Shown here: positions 21,094 through 34,691 of the stretch, piece by piece
Layout of the letters: each line of letters starts with the position of its first letter
Position numbering within the stretch: position 1 is the stretch's first letter
Source of the DNA: Dermacentor variabilis
Lineage: Eukaryota; Arthropoda; Arachnida; Ixodida; Ixodidae
DNA: 64,000 nucleotides
Assembly (NCBI RefSeq): GCF_050947875.1
Contig: NC_134571.1
Location: forward strand, 1,069,001-1,133,000
Direction: 5' to 3'
The notes under the pieces: model-generated
Seen by the model: the letters and a program-made list of their open reading frames with translations, nothing else
Database searches by the model: none
What the model was told of the DNA's origin: nothing
Program-made: the position numbers and the translations under genes

Positions 21094-24000
21094 TGTAGCC
21101 TAGCCATAATTAAAAATGTACCAGAAAAAGGAAACGTCTGAGTGGGAGTTACTGGGTCAAGCATCATGCATCACCTGCAGCAATTAGTCCGTTTTTGTCA
21201 CCCACACACACCCAGTGATTTGGTCCACAGCTTCTCAATAGAAAAAGAATGTGCACACAGTGGAATTTTTTTTTTTGCATTGAACTTGAATTCAGTATCA
21301 ATTAGATATGGTGCACCAGGAATTATATTTAAAGTTTACATAAAGAAATAGGCTGCTACTTTAACATGCTCATTGCTGTAGCACTTGGTCTTTATTCCTG
21401 TACATGAAGACTCACCTTATCCTATGCTTGTCCCATTCCTCAGTGTGTCATGATTCAATGGTAAGTAACAAAAGAGTGCTCCTTTGTAACTTCCTCGTAG
21501 TGTAGAGAGGTCAGATACAAACGACAGGTCAGGTACAAAGCAACAAGATTTTTTCCTCTCCTTTGGTTTCTAGCAAAAGTGTTGCTTGTGCGCGGCAGGA
21601 AAGCCCTGCACAGGGAGAAACAATTGCCATCACCCACATTGCTGTAAACTTGTTATACCAAGTATGGACATGCAATTTGCTTGTCATTCTTTTTTCTACT
21701 GTCCATAGACATTTGCCAATTCGGTAATTATGGTATGAAGCATTAATTCCTCTATAACATGATGGATAATTGCCATCCTTTATTGTGACAGAAGTAATTT
21801 TAAGCATGTTGTCGTGGACCATAAGTGAGTTAACCGATTCAACTTGGTGAACCGTTGATCTTGCCATTAACTGTGTTTAGTCAGCTTGTGCCATACTAAA
21901 GTGCATCAAGCCGTCCCTTGGAACACCAAATTTGTCCTGTTTCTTTTGATGGGCCTGTGCATTCGGCACCGGATAACAACCGAGAAGACGATGGGGACAC
22001 TGTGTTTTAAGAAAAGACCAGCCAAAGAAAGACGCACGCAGGAAACATACAAAAATACAGGGACCAGCCTCTTTGCTGTCTTCTTGCATGTTTCCTGTGT
22101 GTGTGTTTTTTTTCGCTGTTTTTTTTTGTTAATGCAATGCACCAACTAGCCTAACAATGTTTTACTAGACACTTTGTTGTCGGAGAAGTAACGATAGAGA
22201 ATCCACTTGTATGCAGGACCTACAATTCTGCTGGAATATACTTTCCTGCAAATTTCAGTTGGGTGGCTGCTTTTCTTGGCTCTGCAGCCATATGTCCCTA
22301 ATAAAAGCCCACCGACTATGTACACTTGGCCACAAATTTTACAGAACATGAAGTAAGAAAAAGATAAATATATGCACAGCCTCACAGCGTAGCCTAGTAT
22401 TCACATTTACAGCATCTCCCAGTATATGTGAACAACATTGTGATGCTCATTTTTACTGACTACTGCTGCAGGCTGGTCGGAAATAGAACATTTTCTGAGA
22501 TCCGTGTAGGCCGTAAGCTTTTGTGGTTGACTGTACCTACATTAAACGTTCATCTCAGCTGGAATCTATATAAAGCACGTTTCATAGAGTGTGCTGCAAT
22601 GACCAAGGGAATGAGACTTTTTTGACTGAACAGCTCACCGTCACAGAAGTTTGCTCATGCATGGCATTCGGTGGTGGGTATTGTCTGGTACTGTATACAG
22701 GTGCTGCACTGGTTTCTTCTCATTGAATTAAGTCTGTATATGCATGTTTGCAGCATTATTTGATATGTAGTGGCCACTACACCCTCTCCTGCATTCATTC
22801 TAACCTGACAAAAAGTAAATTTGTTTGACTCTGCCCTTGTTATAGATTATGCCCATTTCTGACCTTCATCTTGATACGTGGCCACATAAATCTGAAGAGT
22901 GCCAAGTGCATGTGCAAACGAGTTGCTTATTCGTTCTTGATGCTTCACAGTACTTATAAAACTGTGCATCATGACGTTTAATCTAATGACAGAAACTTGC
23001 TAACATCAGCGCTATGATGTTAAAATTGTTTTATAATAATGGTGAAAATGCTGTTAATAATATGAAAACATTGAAAGGCTTCCAATGTTCGATTTGCTTT
23101 TGGCACTGGTTCACTGTAAAACTTATTTGTACGCTTGGACTGTTAAGTATTGCTTTACAAGTTCAACATTCTATACTTGTGATTGTAAGTTGATGTGGTG
23201 TGAACAGCAGCATATGTCTAATCCACTACCAAAAACATGTTTGTGGTTTGCCCTCCATGGTCCTGTTGTACTGCCTAGGTGGTGCAGCGAAAATGCCAGT
23301 CAACAGTGCCCTCAATGCCGTAGTTATAACGTAGCACAAAACCTGAGCCTCTCTTATTGAGTGTATGGAGCTGCATTGTAATATTTGTTGACCACATTTG
23401 TGCTGCAGTGGGAATATTGTAAACTTTTGTGTATTGAAAGCTTGATCATGTGCACTGTATGTCACAAAAAAAAAAGGAAACTGCTGTACCAATGTGGCTA
23501 GCAAGAGGTCGTAGGTGCAGTTTCAATATGCCACTGCTTTCAATCACTGCAAAAGTTGCATGGCATCAAGCTGCTACGAACTCTTGCAAGGTACTTCTTT
23601 GTGCAAATCATCTCGGAATCATGGCCCATCATAGGTTGTTTCATCAGTTAGTCAAGTTGATCAAAAGATGAGGTCAGGGCCATCACTAATTGGCCCTGGT
23701 GCAGTTAACACTTGTCGGCGAGCCACGGCCCTGCTTCTAGAGAAAGTACAAATTTCCGTCAATGGCCAACAATAAATCACTGAATTGTGTCTTGTTAGCT
23801 TTGTGTTATTCAAGCAAAAGATTCCTTACAGTGTGCAAGCATAATTGTTCTGTTGTTTTGCCATTTATCTGCTTACAGTGATGGCATTGAGGGCCCCTTA
23901 CCACGTCCTCTTAGTTATTTACAAAGAAAATCATGCCATCTAGGGAGTTCTGTACTGCAAGAATTCAATTTGCAGGTCCTGATGAGCAATGATAACACAA

Positions 24001-24600
24001 TAGCATTACCAGGATAAGCTTACCCATGCATTTTATGACTGCCTCTGGGATCAGTAGATATTACAAACACGTGCAAGGATTTGCCCGCCTCACTTTGTGA
24101 CATTAACAAGAAAGGCTGGTGCGGGTGTTCTGTAATGTTAAAAATGATTATTACGTAGTACCCGAGATAAAAGCAAGTGAAATTGTGTGAGGCCATGGTG
24201 CAAGCAAATGGGCTGCCCCCGTCTCACCTTCCCATTGCCGGGAAGCAACATTCCTGCTTTCTCAGACCATGTGATCCCCGAGGGCCCAGCTCTTTCCTGC
24301 ACAGCACATTTCCATGGGCAGTTTTTCATCCTCGGTGTTTCACGTGAATGCTCGAACTGTTCGCATTGCTACTGTTGACTCTTTGTACACTGCAGGTGCT
24401 ACATGTGGAACATCGCAGGTGGTGCAGCGAGTGGCTCTTCAGGAAAGGGCACTGGGCTTTCGTTAAAATTGCATGATATTCTTGTGGTGGGCATAAACGT
24501 AATATTTTGCAGACTTTCTTTCACTTAGCTTGTTTAAGCACCTGTTGTACCGAAGCGCATTGCTATATGCCTGCATCAGACAGGATATAGTTGATTAGAT
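21094..24600 (+). other. 3' flank of KANSL3-like gene
   Basis: AT-rich sequence without coding signal. Candidate poly(A) signals on the plus strand are AATAAA-type words at about 22303 (CTAATAAAAGC) and about 23771 (ACAATAAATCAC); the latter is followed by a GT-rich stretch. A small stem (GCAGGAAACAT near 22039 against ATGTTTCCTGTG near 22089) is present. How far the 3' UTR extends cannot be told. Confidence 0.4.
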
Positions 24601-24609
24601 AAGGTCACA

Positions 24610-24860
24610 GCTTAGATTAAATAGAGCACTGCTCTTAGGTGCCCGTTCCTCCGTTGAGCGTCGGCATGCCTCATCCTCCCTTGGCATAACCAAGCGAACG
24701 AGCACAGGAAAGAGCGAAGAGAGTGCAAGGAGGAAAGTGGAGGACGCCACCTTGAAGCACCACTACATGGCGCTTGCATATGTGGAACCGGCCATGCGGG
24801 GGAAAGAGAAAAAAGACCAGAAAGCTTGCCTTTGCTCATAGCTTTCATCGCAAGCGCTTC
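24610..24860. repeat. Possible dispersed repeat, GC-rich
   Basis: A GC-richer block (GTGCCCGTTCCTCCGTTGAG through GAGGACGCCACCTTGAAGC) sits in AT-rich surroundings and resembles a common tick interspersed repeat from memory. There is no second copy in this window to confirm borders. Confidence 0.35.
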
Positions 24861-25191
24861 CCAGTAAAGATTATGATTGCATAAGCTGCAATGGCCTGGA
24901 AGCGGCCAATGTGTGGCCAGTCCATATATAGCGCTGCGTGTCGCAGCTCTGCCAGTCTGTACGGTGATCAGTATGATGCCTCAATACATCGCAAGATGAA
25001 AACACGTATAAAGCAGTGCTCAAGTTTCACATTGGGGAGTATTGCAATCGTCGGTATTCTTTATTACTTTTCAGCAAGCACCATTTGACATAGAATTTAG
25101 GATAGCAGGATAAAAATGGGTCAAGAAAGGCCGCATGCAAGTTCATTTGAGCAGTCGCGGCATCATGACTGTTTAATTATATCGCAGTCAC

Positions 25192-25830
25192 TTAAAGGGG
25201 CCCTGAAACACTTTGTGAACATACTAAAATACGGCAAATGTACAACATGAGGCTCCTGTGAACATGTTAGCCAAATATTATTGCACTGCATGCTGGAGGG
25301 AACTTACAATCTCTTGTCGAAAACGGAAAAACCGCTTCTGCAATGTCATCACGCAGGCTCATCGCAAGCAACTGAACCCGCCAACAGCTATTGGCTGATT
25401 TCGTGATCGTAATAACATTGCTACTAATACATAATTGCTCATTTTGAGTTAAATAAATGAAATGTATGTATTACTGCATTCTCAAAAAGGCCGAAAAATA
25501 ATTTCATCTTTCCACTGCTGGTCTATGCATGACAGTTTCGCATAGCTGCATCTGCTACGCGTGGCTTCTGAGATGGTGACATAGCGTAGTCTACCGCGGC
25601 TGCAACAAGCCCTTTCGCTGTCGAGACACTCAACTTTTGGGCAGGGATTTTTCCCCTTGGCTTCCCCTAGTGCACTAGCAGAGATGGAAAGAGATTGCAT
25701 GTTGGTGCAATAACTCTACTTATACTTGAAAGATTTGAAAAACTTTTGTAGCATGATATTTGTGAGATAATGTCTTTTAATAGTGAGGCCATATTGCGAT
25801 TAGTTAAAAAGTGTTTCAGGGCCCTTTTAA
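25192..25830. repeat. 639-bp TTAA-flanked MITE
   Basis: TTAAAGGGGCCCTGAAACAC opens the element at 25192 and GTGTTTCAGGGCCCTTTTAA closes it at 25830. These are inverted repeats of about 18 bp with TTAA at each end. The interior has no transposase frame. The termini match those of the THAP-containing element at 16606-18093, making this its likely non-autonomous relative. Confidence 0.75.
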
Positions 25831-25849
25831 ATATGCCAGGCAAGCAGAA

Positions 25850-26580
25850 CTTGTTGCTGTGCGATGTTTGAATCCCACCGATGGCAACGGTTGTTGTGGT
25901 CGCACCGATGGTACGACCTGATGGGAACTCGGCGCTGACGCCCGTGGTTGCACCTGGGTCGCAAGCCCCAAGGGTAGCGTTGGCCTGGCGGCCTGGGGTA
26001 CAACTGGAAGCATCCGAAGGTCCCGGCAAAGCATGAGTCGACTGGTAACAACAAAACAACTTGTTTATTTTAACATCGCAAAGAGTTGGCGGTCAGGTTG
26101 ACCGAAGTAGAGAGACGGGAGAGCACTTTTCTCAACAGAAGAAATCGAAGCCCTCTTTTTGGCGTCCGGGGGCAGCTGCTTTTATACTCTCGCAGTTGAG
26201 GGCAAGAAGGAACCCCTCAATAGACGAGCACGTGATTGTACAATGAGATAAGGTGACGCATACTGTCGTAGCGCCGCCGGTCGGGCACAAAGACTGGGAG
26301 GAGAAGGTAACTCCTACTCTCGTAGCGCCTTCGGTCGGGCACAATGGCTGGGAGGAGAAGGAGACTTCTACTCTCGTAGCGCCTTCGGTCGGGCACAATG
26401 GCACATACACTCACACACGCACATGAAGACACGTGGCATCGGAACATGCCTGGACGCGCTTGGCGGGGAGCGTAGCGGCGACGCCGAACGGGCCAAAATG
26501 TCTGCCGCTTTGTTGCAGTCGCGCCGGCTAAACCGCGCGTCGTAGGCGAAACGTAACAGCGAGTTGTTACGTCTCAATCA
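25850..26580 (-). repeat. Probable solo LTR
   Basis: Read on the minus strand, this GC-rich block has the order of an LTR. It has a U3-like region with a short tandem repeat (26268-26402), a TATAAAAGC box (plus-strand GCTTTTATA near 26182), and about 125 bases later an AATAAA signal (plus-strand TTTATTTT near 26062). A downstream U5-like part ends near GCAACA at about 25850. No gag-pol is adjacent. Borders and a target duplication could not be fixed, so a cellular promoter remains possible. Confidence 0.5.
26268..26402. repeat. Minisatellite, about 63-bp unit
   Basis: The word CTCGTAGCGCCTTCGGTCGG and the following CACAATGGCTGGGAGGAGAA repeat about every 63 bases, giving two full units plus a partial third. 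The first copy differs (GCCGCCGG for GCCTTCGG). Confidence 0.8.
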
Positions 26581-26785
26581 CAGCCCGAAGGGCACAAACA
26601 CATGCACATACAATGTTGAGCACACACACACAAAAAGAAAGACAAACGGAGTGCCAACTGAAATTTTATTTCATGGGACAGACCTTTGTATAGCATAGGA
26701 GTTGCTCATGCGTTACATTCATGAGAGATGGTTAAAAACTGAAAGCGTAAAAGAAATATTTTCACAGCCTAGCATTCAGAAAAGA

Positions 26786-27640
26786 AAGTTACACATTATA
26801 TAGCGAAAGAGACTTGTTGCTGATGTCCCTCCCTCCCATTTTATTGATGTGATTTGCTTCCAGGGCCTCTCTCACTGCCGCATCTTTATTTTTGCAGAGA
26901 ATCCTAAGATTCTTAAATAATGCCTCCCACCCGCAGTTATTTACATGCATGGCCAAGTGTCCACCATCCAGGTTTCTTAAATTTTGCACTTGCTACCTTA
27001 TACGGTAATTGATGCAGCTACCTGTTTGGCTGATGGACACCTTCTACACCACTCATCCTGTGGAACATTTCTTGAAAAGTGGGCTGTGTTTCTTGCCACA
27101 TCCCCTTTGACTCTGCTTATGCTGTAGGTATGGGGACAGCTTTACTGGAGCAGAAGAAAAGGAGCGCACAGGCCACCATGTTTAAGTTTTGGCTTACCCC
27201 ATGCACCACTCTTTCAGGCCTCAGTTTTGTAGACTGGGGTTTCTTATTTTTTGCTTCACATTTTACCTTTTGTAGGAGGGTTTCTGCAACTGCCACCAAG
27301 TCAGCTAAGTGTGTTATGTGTATATTATGTCAGGCAGATGTGTTTTGGGGACACAATAACAGCTGACATCAGCACAAGTAAAGGTGGCATTATAAGAGTA
27401 AGTAGAGGTAAACTGATTAGCTAATAAGGATTGCATGTGCACTGCTGAATCTAGCTGTTCACTGGTTTTGCCAATCATGCAGGTGACCGCAATACGGATT
27501 GTTTGACCAGTCACATATAGTGTACATCTAAGGCAACTTTTTAAGCGGAGCTTTTTCTGTACTTTCCTGAATGTGGCTGCTGTCCGGCCGAATATATTTG
27601 TGGGTGTGTGTGTATATATACAACTGTTATAAGAAGGCAC
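26786..27640 (-). pseudogene. Penelope-like GIY-YIG fragment
   Basis: The minus strand shows the C-terminal endonuclease end of a Penelope-like element. Near 27460-27540 the remnant VTCMIGKTSEQLDSA matches the YIG-KT core. At 26989-26792 the C-terminal block reads GHLAMHVNNCGWEALFKNL, then AVREALEANHINKMG, matching the family pattern of a conserved E in an REA-EA-HI helix. Frame shifts and stops separate the parts. It is a different family member from the copies in the inverted-repeat arms. Confidence 0.6.
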
Positions 27641-29819
27641 CCACGAAGTGGCTCATATAAACAACCTTGTACGATGTCCAGCTCTGTTCTACGTAAAAAA
27701 AAAAACAAAAGAAAAGAAAAAATTGCCTCCTCCATAAAACCTGCACATATAATGTTGGTTAACGGGTATCTCTAAAGCATGCCAACCGGTTAAAGTAATG
27801 GAGAATTATATTTAATGGATTCATTGATTTATTTTATTTTCGTTGATTTAACCACTCAGTATTTCTCACTGGGTTTTTGGCCGCTACTCCAAAATGGGCA
27901 TGTCCCACTAAATACCCAGATAACCATTTATGTTCCATAGATGTCCTTAGAAAATCATGTTTTAGACATTGCACACATCCTATAGATATCTATACTTATC
28001 CATACATTACAAATACCATGAATAATCTAAGTTTCATCCAGAATGCGTTGCTGTAACATTGTAAGGATATTGCAGCTATACATATGTGACGACTAATGGA
28101 GGCTTACTTTAGGCATGCAGAGGTATATAGAACATCTATTGGATATTTTCCAGTTCACACTAGCGAGTTATACTTGCAGCTGCCACAGCAGATACACTAT
28201 CAAGAATAAATTCAATATAATGTTCGTAGCGCACTTAATGTGACAGAATGCCCACACAGCAAGATCGTACACATCGTGTGCACACATTACATATGCCGGC
28301 AATGAGGCAGCACAACATACTTGTTCTCCTGGACCTCTCGCCTGGCACACTGAGCATATTAACAGAACATTTAAAAGTAAATTGTATCAGAAAATAGGCA
28401 GAGTAGATGTATACATATAGATGCAGACACAATAGCCTTGAACTATAAATTGACCACCTAATAAAATGTAATTCTGTCATATGGGTGGCAGAGAAAACGT
28501 CCTCAGTGGGGGGAGAGCAACTATTTATCTGTGGTCTGAAAAAAGTATTTGTCATGCTACGAAATACAATAGATGTCATGTGATGCAGCGCAATACCATA
28601 ACCACAGGCTACCACATTGCGGAACAAAAATTAGCTGAAAATTTTCAACATTATTCCAGATCCCAGCATTTTTTGTATGACAGTGTAATAGTTAAGCATT
28701 TTATATCTTTTTAATCAATTTTGTTGTCGGTATTATATCTGCATTACAGTGGTTACCACGCACTCGCGGGTGCCATTGTATCATGTGGCGCTGCCTCCCT
28801 TTCAACATGTGCTGCTGGCAATTATTGTGTGAACAGCATGAAAAATTGCCCATGGCTTCAGGAGATATGTAAATGTTGCGTATCCTTGCTTCTGAGGTCA
28901 TTGCGCCATGTTCAAATGGTGCTAGCACTGTGTTACGGTGTTGGGCTAGATACTGTTTTCGAAGACACAGCAGTACCTTGTGGCGGTACGTACTTGCAGC
29001 TGCTTTATTAAATCACAAATAGTGTAATTGGCTCCTTGTTCTTTTTCTTTATTTATAGCCAATGGCTTGAAGGCCAAACATTGTCATATTTTTAGTTCAG
29101 TAACCTTCTTGTTTGGATTTTATTACCTTATTTTCTCTGCGATCACACTTGAATGAGTCAGTTGCGCTAGATTCCTTTCTGCTGCGAGCCTAAAGCATCC
29201 TTTTGTAGTTTTGCAGTAGCTGTTGTTTGTCACTCACTTATGCTGTGGTTCTTGACGAAATGTTAAGTTTCTAACATTTTCCATAACATGTAAACCACTC
29301 ATTGGTCAGCCTACTCTCTAACGAGTACACTCATATCCAATATGACATAAGTCTCAGTGAGTTTCAGTGAGTGGCCCCAAGCTTTAGTGGAGACTAGAAA
29401 AATAATATTTACAAGTGCTAGTGAGTGTTTACTAAATTTGCAGTGTTCTCTGGTAATAATATTTTTCTCGAAACTTTGCCTTTGATAAAAATATTCACAT
29501 AATTGCTTTGTCACAGCAAAATCTTTGAGTTCGATGACAGTTAGACATTTTGTTCTTGGGTTGTGGTGCGAAGAAGCAAGAATGAAGGAAACCTTATAGC
29601 TACAGGCACATAGAGTTAACAGAATGTGAATAACAATCTTTTTTTCAATGCTTCTTTGTATGTGAACACTGAATATGACGAGTTGGTCAGCCTTTAGTAC
29701 AAAGATCCATGTAACTATAGGTAGTGGTGTAACTAAAGTGTATGCGAGTATGGTATATAAAGTAAATTTTTTTAATGTGGGGTTTTGCGTCTTCAAACTG
29801 TATAGTGGGTTATGAACGA
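27641..29819. other. No gene seen
   Basis: AT-rich region with short overlapping open frames only. I found no domain, RNA gene or clear repeat border before the right arm begins at about 29820. Confidence 0.4.
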
Positions 29820-30843
29820 TGCGTGCGTCTAAATGTCGTTCAAAAATCCCTCACGTGACCTAATCCTAGGCGCCTAGGGACAGGATCGTTTAGGGATTTT
29901 TCAGAAGGCGCTATATATGGCGCTATGCTGGCGCCGAGCGACGCCGTGGCCCGTGGCGTGTTCGTCCTCGGCGTAATCGTTCTCTGTACCGCGCGTTGCT
30001 CAACATTACTCATGTGATTGTGCGTGCGTTGCTTCTGTGTTGGTGGTAGGCTCTGTGTTACTTGGCGGAAAGCCGTGAGTAGTGACGGTACGGCAGTGCG
30101 GCGTTGGCCTCGGTGAGCTCTCGCAGTACAGAATCTGCGTTGTATGACCCGTGCTTTCTTGAGAACCCGGCGGTGGTGACAATTGAAATATCGAAGTGGC
30201 CTAGCGCCTCGGCAGCGAAGTTCATGTAAATACAACTGCGTCGACCGCCCACTGTTCAGCGCTGAATGTGTGTTTGGTGTGCTGTGCTTGAAACGAGTGG
30301 TGCAACTGTGCAGCGGTGGTGGTGGAGGAGCAGAGTGGCTTAGGGGCTCCGTTTGCGCTTTCACAGACATGTGCTCCTGTTTTGGTCTCATTAGCGGCTG
30401 TCGCGGCATTGTGGTGTGCTAGCTCCTTGCCTAGTTTGAAGTTTACGATGCTAACACACAGCATGTTCACGTTTTTCCGTGCTATATGTCATTTGCATGA
30501 CGAGCGAGTTGAAAACGAGACATGCGTCTGTGTTCTTTGCGTTTGTGTGTTGTAAATTACTTTCTATTGTGGAAGTTCTGGCAGTCTTATTACGCAAGGA
30601 GTGCGAACGTAAATATATAAACATATTTCTCTGTCGGAAATTTTGAATTACCCATAATACCCTTTACGACTGATATGTGTGCTGCACGGCCTGTGTGAAT
30701 CAGCTACCGTTTGTTGCGACGCTCTTCCGTGTGGTACACCGATGCATGGTACACGTTTATTTCTGTACTGTTGTAAAAGCCATTTGTTTATTCATTCAAT
30801 ACAAATGTACTGCTTCTTCGCCGCAGTACATTTTAGTTACGCG

Positions 30844-30998
30844 GTAAAGCATACTAAAAGTGGGAGGGGGCCTCTATCAGCCAGCATAGTATGTCCACTT
30901 AGGCAATCTGAGAGGCGGCGGGTGCGCGTGTATAATTAAAGAACTCTTATTATGTCCAGTGACAGTGGCCCCTTTTCACTTTTAGTATGCTTCACCGC
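30844..30998. repeat. Short MITE-like inverted repeat within right arm
   Basis: Mirror of 14014-14178: CTAAAAGTGGGAGGGGGCCT at about 30854 and GTGGCCCCTTTTCACTTTTA at about 30964 face each other. Shared with the left arm. Confidence 0.6.
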
Positions 30999-32339
30999 AG
31001 TACATTGCTTAGGCTTCACTGCGAAATATTGGTGTATTGCGAGAAAGATAATCCTAAAAAGCCTAATTATGCAAAGTTTTTTTTTTTTGTAGCTTGCTAC
31101 ACCGCAATACAGGGGTGTAAATAAGCATTGTGCAGTAAAGCATACTAAGAGTGGAAACAGCACACAGGTTTACACTGTGTTCATTATTTTCAATTGTGAC
31201 ATAATTTGCAAGTGCGTCTGTGCTTGTGCTAAGGGCTTCATTGACAATTATTTGTACATTACAAATTTTACATTGCAGGGAAGCTTACTAAAGCACATTC
31301 GCCATTACGGTACGCATTATTCACCTTCAATGCAGGAGCACAATGCGGATTCCTGCCCCTGCTTTTGGCTGGACTGTACATGCTCTTTAAAAATTGATTC
31401 ATTGTTCATAAGTGCACTGGTACTTTACTCTAAACTGGAGGGCTCAAGTTGATGTGGAAGCACAATTTTTATTAAAGGGACAACATATTGCCGAGATGGT
31501 TGCAGCACAGCTTTTTTTCTTCCAGGCAACTTTTCTACTTGAATCTTCCATTGCAGTGTTTCGAGCCTCTTTGAAACAGCACATAGTGTATATAAAAATT
31601 GGAGACTGATTGGGAACATCACCTAAGTTCATGCCTATCTATAGTAAAAAGATGTAGCATGACCAGACAAAATAAAAGAAGAGGGCGGGCTGCAGCTATA
31701 CTAAGTGTTAAATGGTGCTTTATCCTCTCCCTTGAGTTTTCTGTTTTTGTGCTTTTTATGGATCCTCCACAGTAACCACGCGAGTGCCGAACTTGAGTTT
31801 CACTTGAGTGCCAAACTGGTTTCAGGTCTCATGGTTGTTACTAACAGAACAGTATGATAAACGAACAAGGGCTTGGAGGCATCCATTCACCTTGCTTGCC
31901 TCATGGTGTTGCTTCATAAGCACCGTGAGCATCCAGGCCAACTAAGAAGGTAGGTTTGTTGCAATCGCTTTTGAACTGTATTGCCACCAAACTAACAGTG
32001 CTCTCAATGACAGCTTTTGGACAATAGAATGCTTGCACCCAGCAAAGTCGTAAGCAGGAAGCATTCAAAATGTGCAAAGTGGGCTTTTGAAGCTGGCAGC
32101 ATTGCTGAAGGGGCTTTGCCCATGTGCCCTCTTTATGGATACACAAAGATGATTTCCTCTTTGAGAGGGATTGTTTCAGAGGTCGTTACATGGCAACAGT
32201 GCTGGGTGTTTAGTAGCAGAGAAGCTTGTCTTTGCCTACTGTCAACAATCTATTCCTTCTCCAGTGCCCCTGTGAAGTGCATACATTTTGGACGCAATGT
32301 GTCCTCCATGCATGCATGCATTTTTAGCTTGTAAAGAAG

Positions 32340-33560
32340 TCTATTACCCCTAGCCTCAAGCTGGTCCTTGCTGATGTAACCCAAGAAGGCATTGGGGAGT
32401 ATGGCAATGCACACTTACAAAACACTGTTGATACCAGTGAAACGAAATTAATGGAGCTGCTGTTTTTTTTTTTTTTTTTTGTCCACTCCATCCTCATTAG
32501 TTACAATGAGCAGTTCTTTGTCCGAACAGAAGGCATATGTAGTTGGTCATGCATAGTCTGCGCACTAAGACTTGTTGGTGTGTTATGACCTTAGCACAGT
32601 GTTTATATGTAAAAAACTGATTTGTTGACGACTTCCTTCTCTTTATCATACTTTGCCTGATGAAGTCAGCAAGTGGGTCAACCAGATGTTCAACAGGCTA
32701 CCCACTAGTTTTCCCAGTCTCCTTTACCAGGGTGCTGCTCATAGATATGCTTTCTTGACCTTGAGCTGCACTTCAATTATGGCCACACCTGCTAAACCTA
32801 TAGCATGCGATCAAAAAAGGGCTATACATCATGTTGCTCCAAACTTGTGGCATGTGCTACAAGGCCTTGAGGAACACCCTCATTTATTTACGCCCTCATC
32901 ATACTGTATGAAGCTTCGCATGATAAGTGCGACAATTAACATCTGCTGGTTTTTCAGTGTTATTCCTGTCCAGCTTGCTGAAAGCTATCCTGAGTGTTTC
33001 AAAAGCAAAAGACCGCTGCTAGACAACAAGTGCATAAAACAAGGGTCGCTATAACCACTTATGTCATACAAAATGAAGAAGGCCACTGAGTATACAGGTG
33101 GTTTACTTCATATCCAACAAGCTTGGTTTTCCCTTTGCAAGTGAGCAAACTCAACTTGCCCCGAATGCATGGCCTGTGACAAACTATGTGCCAGATTCTG
33201 TGTCCCCTGCAAAGCTGATGTGTACGAGATCCTGACACCCCGCAGCGGCTTCTACACTGGGCAAACAGGCTACTATAAATATGACTGCCTTTACTAATAT
33301 GCTAATAACATGAAAACGTGCAGAAATTTGGCTATTCATTGGACCCAACTGCAAGTGCAAGCCACTCTTCCACCAGATGTGTGTTCACAGAAACTGGAGC
33401 TGTACAAATGCATGTAAAAACAATGATGTTTGAAAGTAGTAGAGTTGAATTATATTCTGCACAAGCAGTGCTACCTGCAGCACTGGTACCTTATAGCCAC
33501 AATTCATGGCTGCACCACCATGCAAAGGCACTATTCTTGAATCATTAACTTCTATTATAT
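32340..33560 (+). pseudogene. Broken Penelope-like element in right arm
   Basis: Plus-strand fragments follow the order of a Penelope-like protein: an RT tail (LPDEVSKWVNQMFNRLP near 32655, then LDLELHFNYGHTC near 32758), then a GIY-YIG nuclease. In the nuclease, VYEI (near 33222) and GFYTGQTG (near 33246) are the two halves of the signature, followed by NNMKTCRNLAIHW. The C-terminal block lies at about 33318-33548. Stops and frame shifts break it several times. Penelope-like elements are retroelements found widely in arthropods; this copy is dead. Confidence 0.65.
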
Positions 33561-34691
33561 TTATGGTGGCCATATATTGCAAGTACATATCCACATTGTG
33601 TGCAATATGGTTAAATGTCAATTATGATAGCAATTCCTAATCTGAAATGCAACAAAAGAGCAAATATAGGCAACGAATTGGCATTCAAATAGATAAAAGA
33701 CAACCAGTGCATAGGATAAGTGACAGACTTCCTTTTATTGAAAAAAAAAATGTCACATGTGTCATGCCACTAACAGTGGGTAGCAATCTCAAGCTTGGGT
33801 GACAGAGGCAAAACTTAGCAAAATGCTACAATCGCATTGTAAAACGCCTTGGACACAAAAAACCGACATCATATTGTACAGAAAGAAAGGGCAAGATTCC
33901 ATCTAAGAACAGTCTATGGCACCACATACTTTACATGGTGTAAAAAATGTTAACATGCCCTACCCATAAAGAAAAAGCAACAAACACTGAAAACGCCTTA
34001 AAATGCAACGTGCAGAGTCTGAAACCAAGAAAAAACAACCTAAAAAAGTTTCACTAAGTCTTTCAACGATTAAAATCGTCAAACTGTTTCATCACTTAAT
34101 GAACCTGCACAGCTGAAAAGGAAGGAAAGAAAGCCCAATTGCAGGGCCACAGAAAATGTCGCCAAATAAATATACTTTGCTTACCAAGGATGCCTGTGGT
34201 TTGGTTGTGGTCTGACTTTGCACAATAATTGTGTATAAGCTTTTCTTTTTTAGAATGGTTTAGCGGATAGGGAAAAAATGACCATAAGAGCACCAGGTGT
34301 ATGCATAGTCTATGCACAAGAAGCCACTGCTTTCAGACTTTTGTTTTTCTCTCTACTACTATTCATGAGTATTTAAGTGCCTTAATAGCACTGCTAACAT
34401 TCTACTGCAAAACACAAAATTGGGCAAGTTGTGGCAAAAAGAAAATTGCAGTTTCACTCGTAATGTGAAACAATGATGCAGTAGCTGGTGAAATATGTGC
34501 AGGAAGCTTACTTCATGCAGTGTTTGTTGAAGCGAACACTTGCCAATGCAAGTCGGTAATCTCCTTTAAAAAAGTAAAAAAGAGTCATATTTTCTTCCTC
34601 CTCTTTCATATCCGGACTCGGCCACTGGTCTACACCAAAACAACCCTTTAGCTACTTACTGCTGAATTCGTTTTGGCTTTCTCAAATCTAT

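Larger units (their letters stand above)
29820..34691 (-). repeat. Right arm of the inverted repeat, inner part
   Basis: Reverse-complement partner of about 10275-15243 (anchors listed with the left arm). It is interrupted at 34691 by a LINE; the arm resumes at 43196. The 189-codon minus frame at 29840-30409 falls in the CpG-rich inner end and is not conserved in the left arm, so I do not call it a gene. Confidence 0.9.

Noticed and set aside
26268..26402. CRISPR-like spaced repeats
   Set aside because: Units are contiguous minisatellite copies with no unique spacers, inside a probable LTR of a eukaryotic genome.
29840..30409. 189-codon minus-strand ORF
   Set aside because: It lies in the CpG-rich inner end of the inverted repeat; the matching left-arm sequence does not keep the frame, and the protein is low in recognisable structure.
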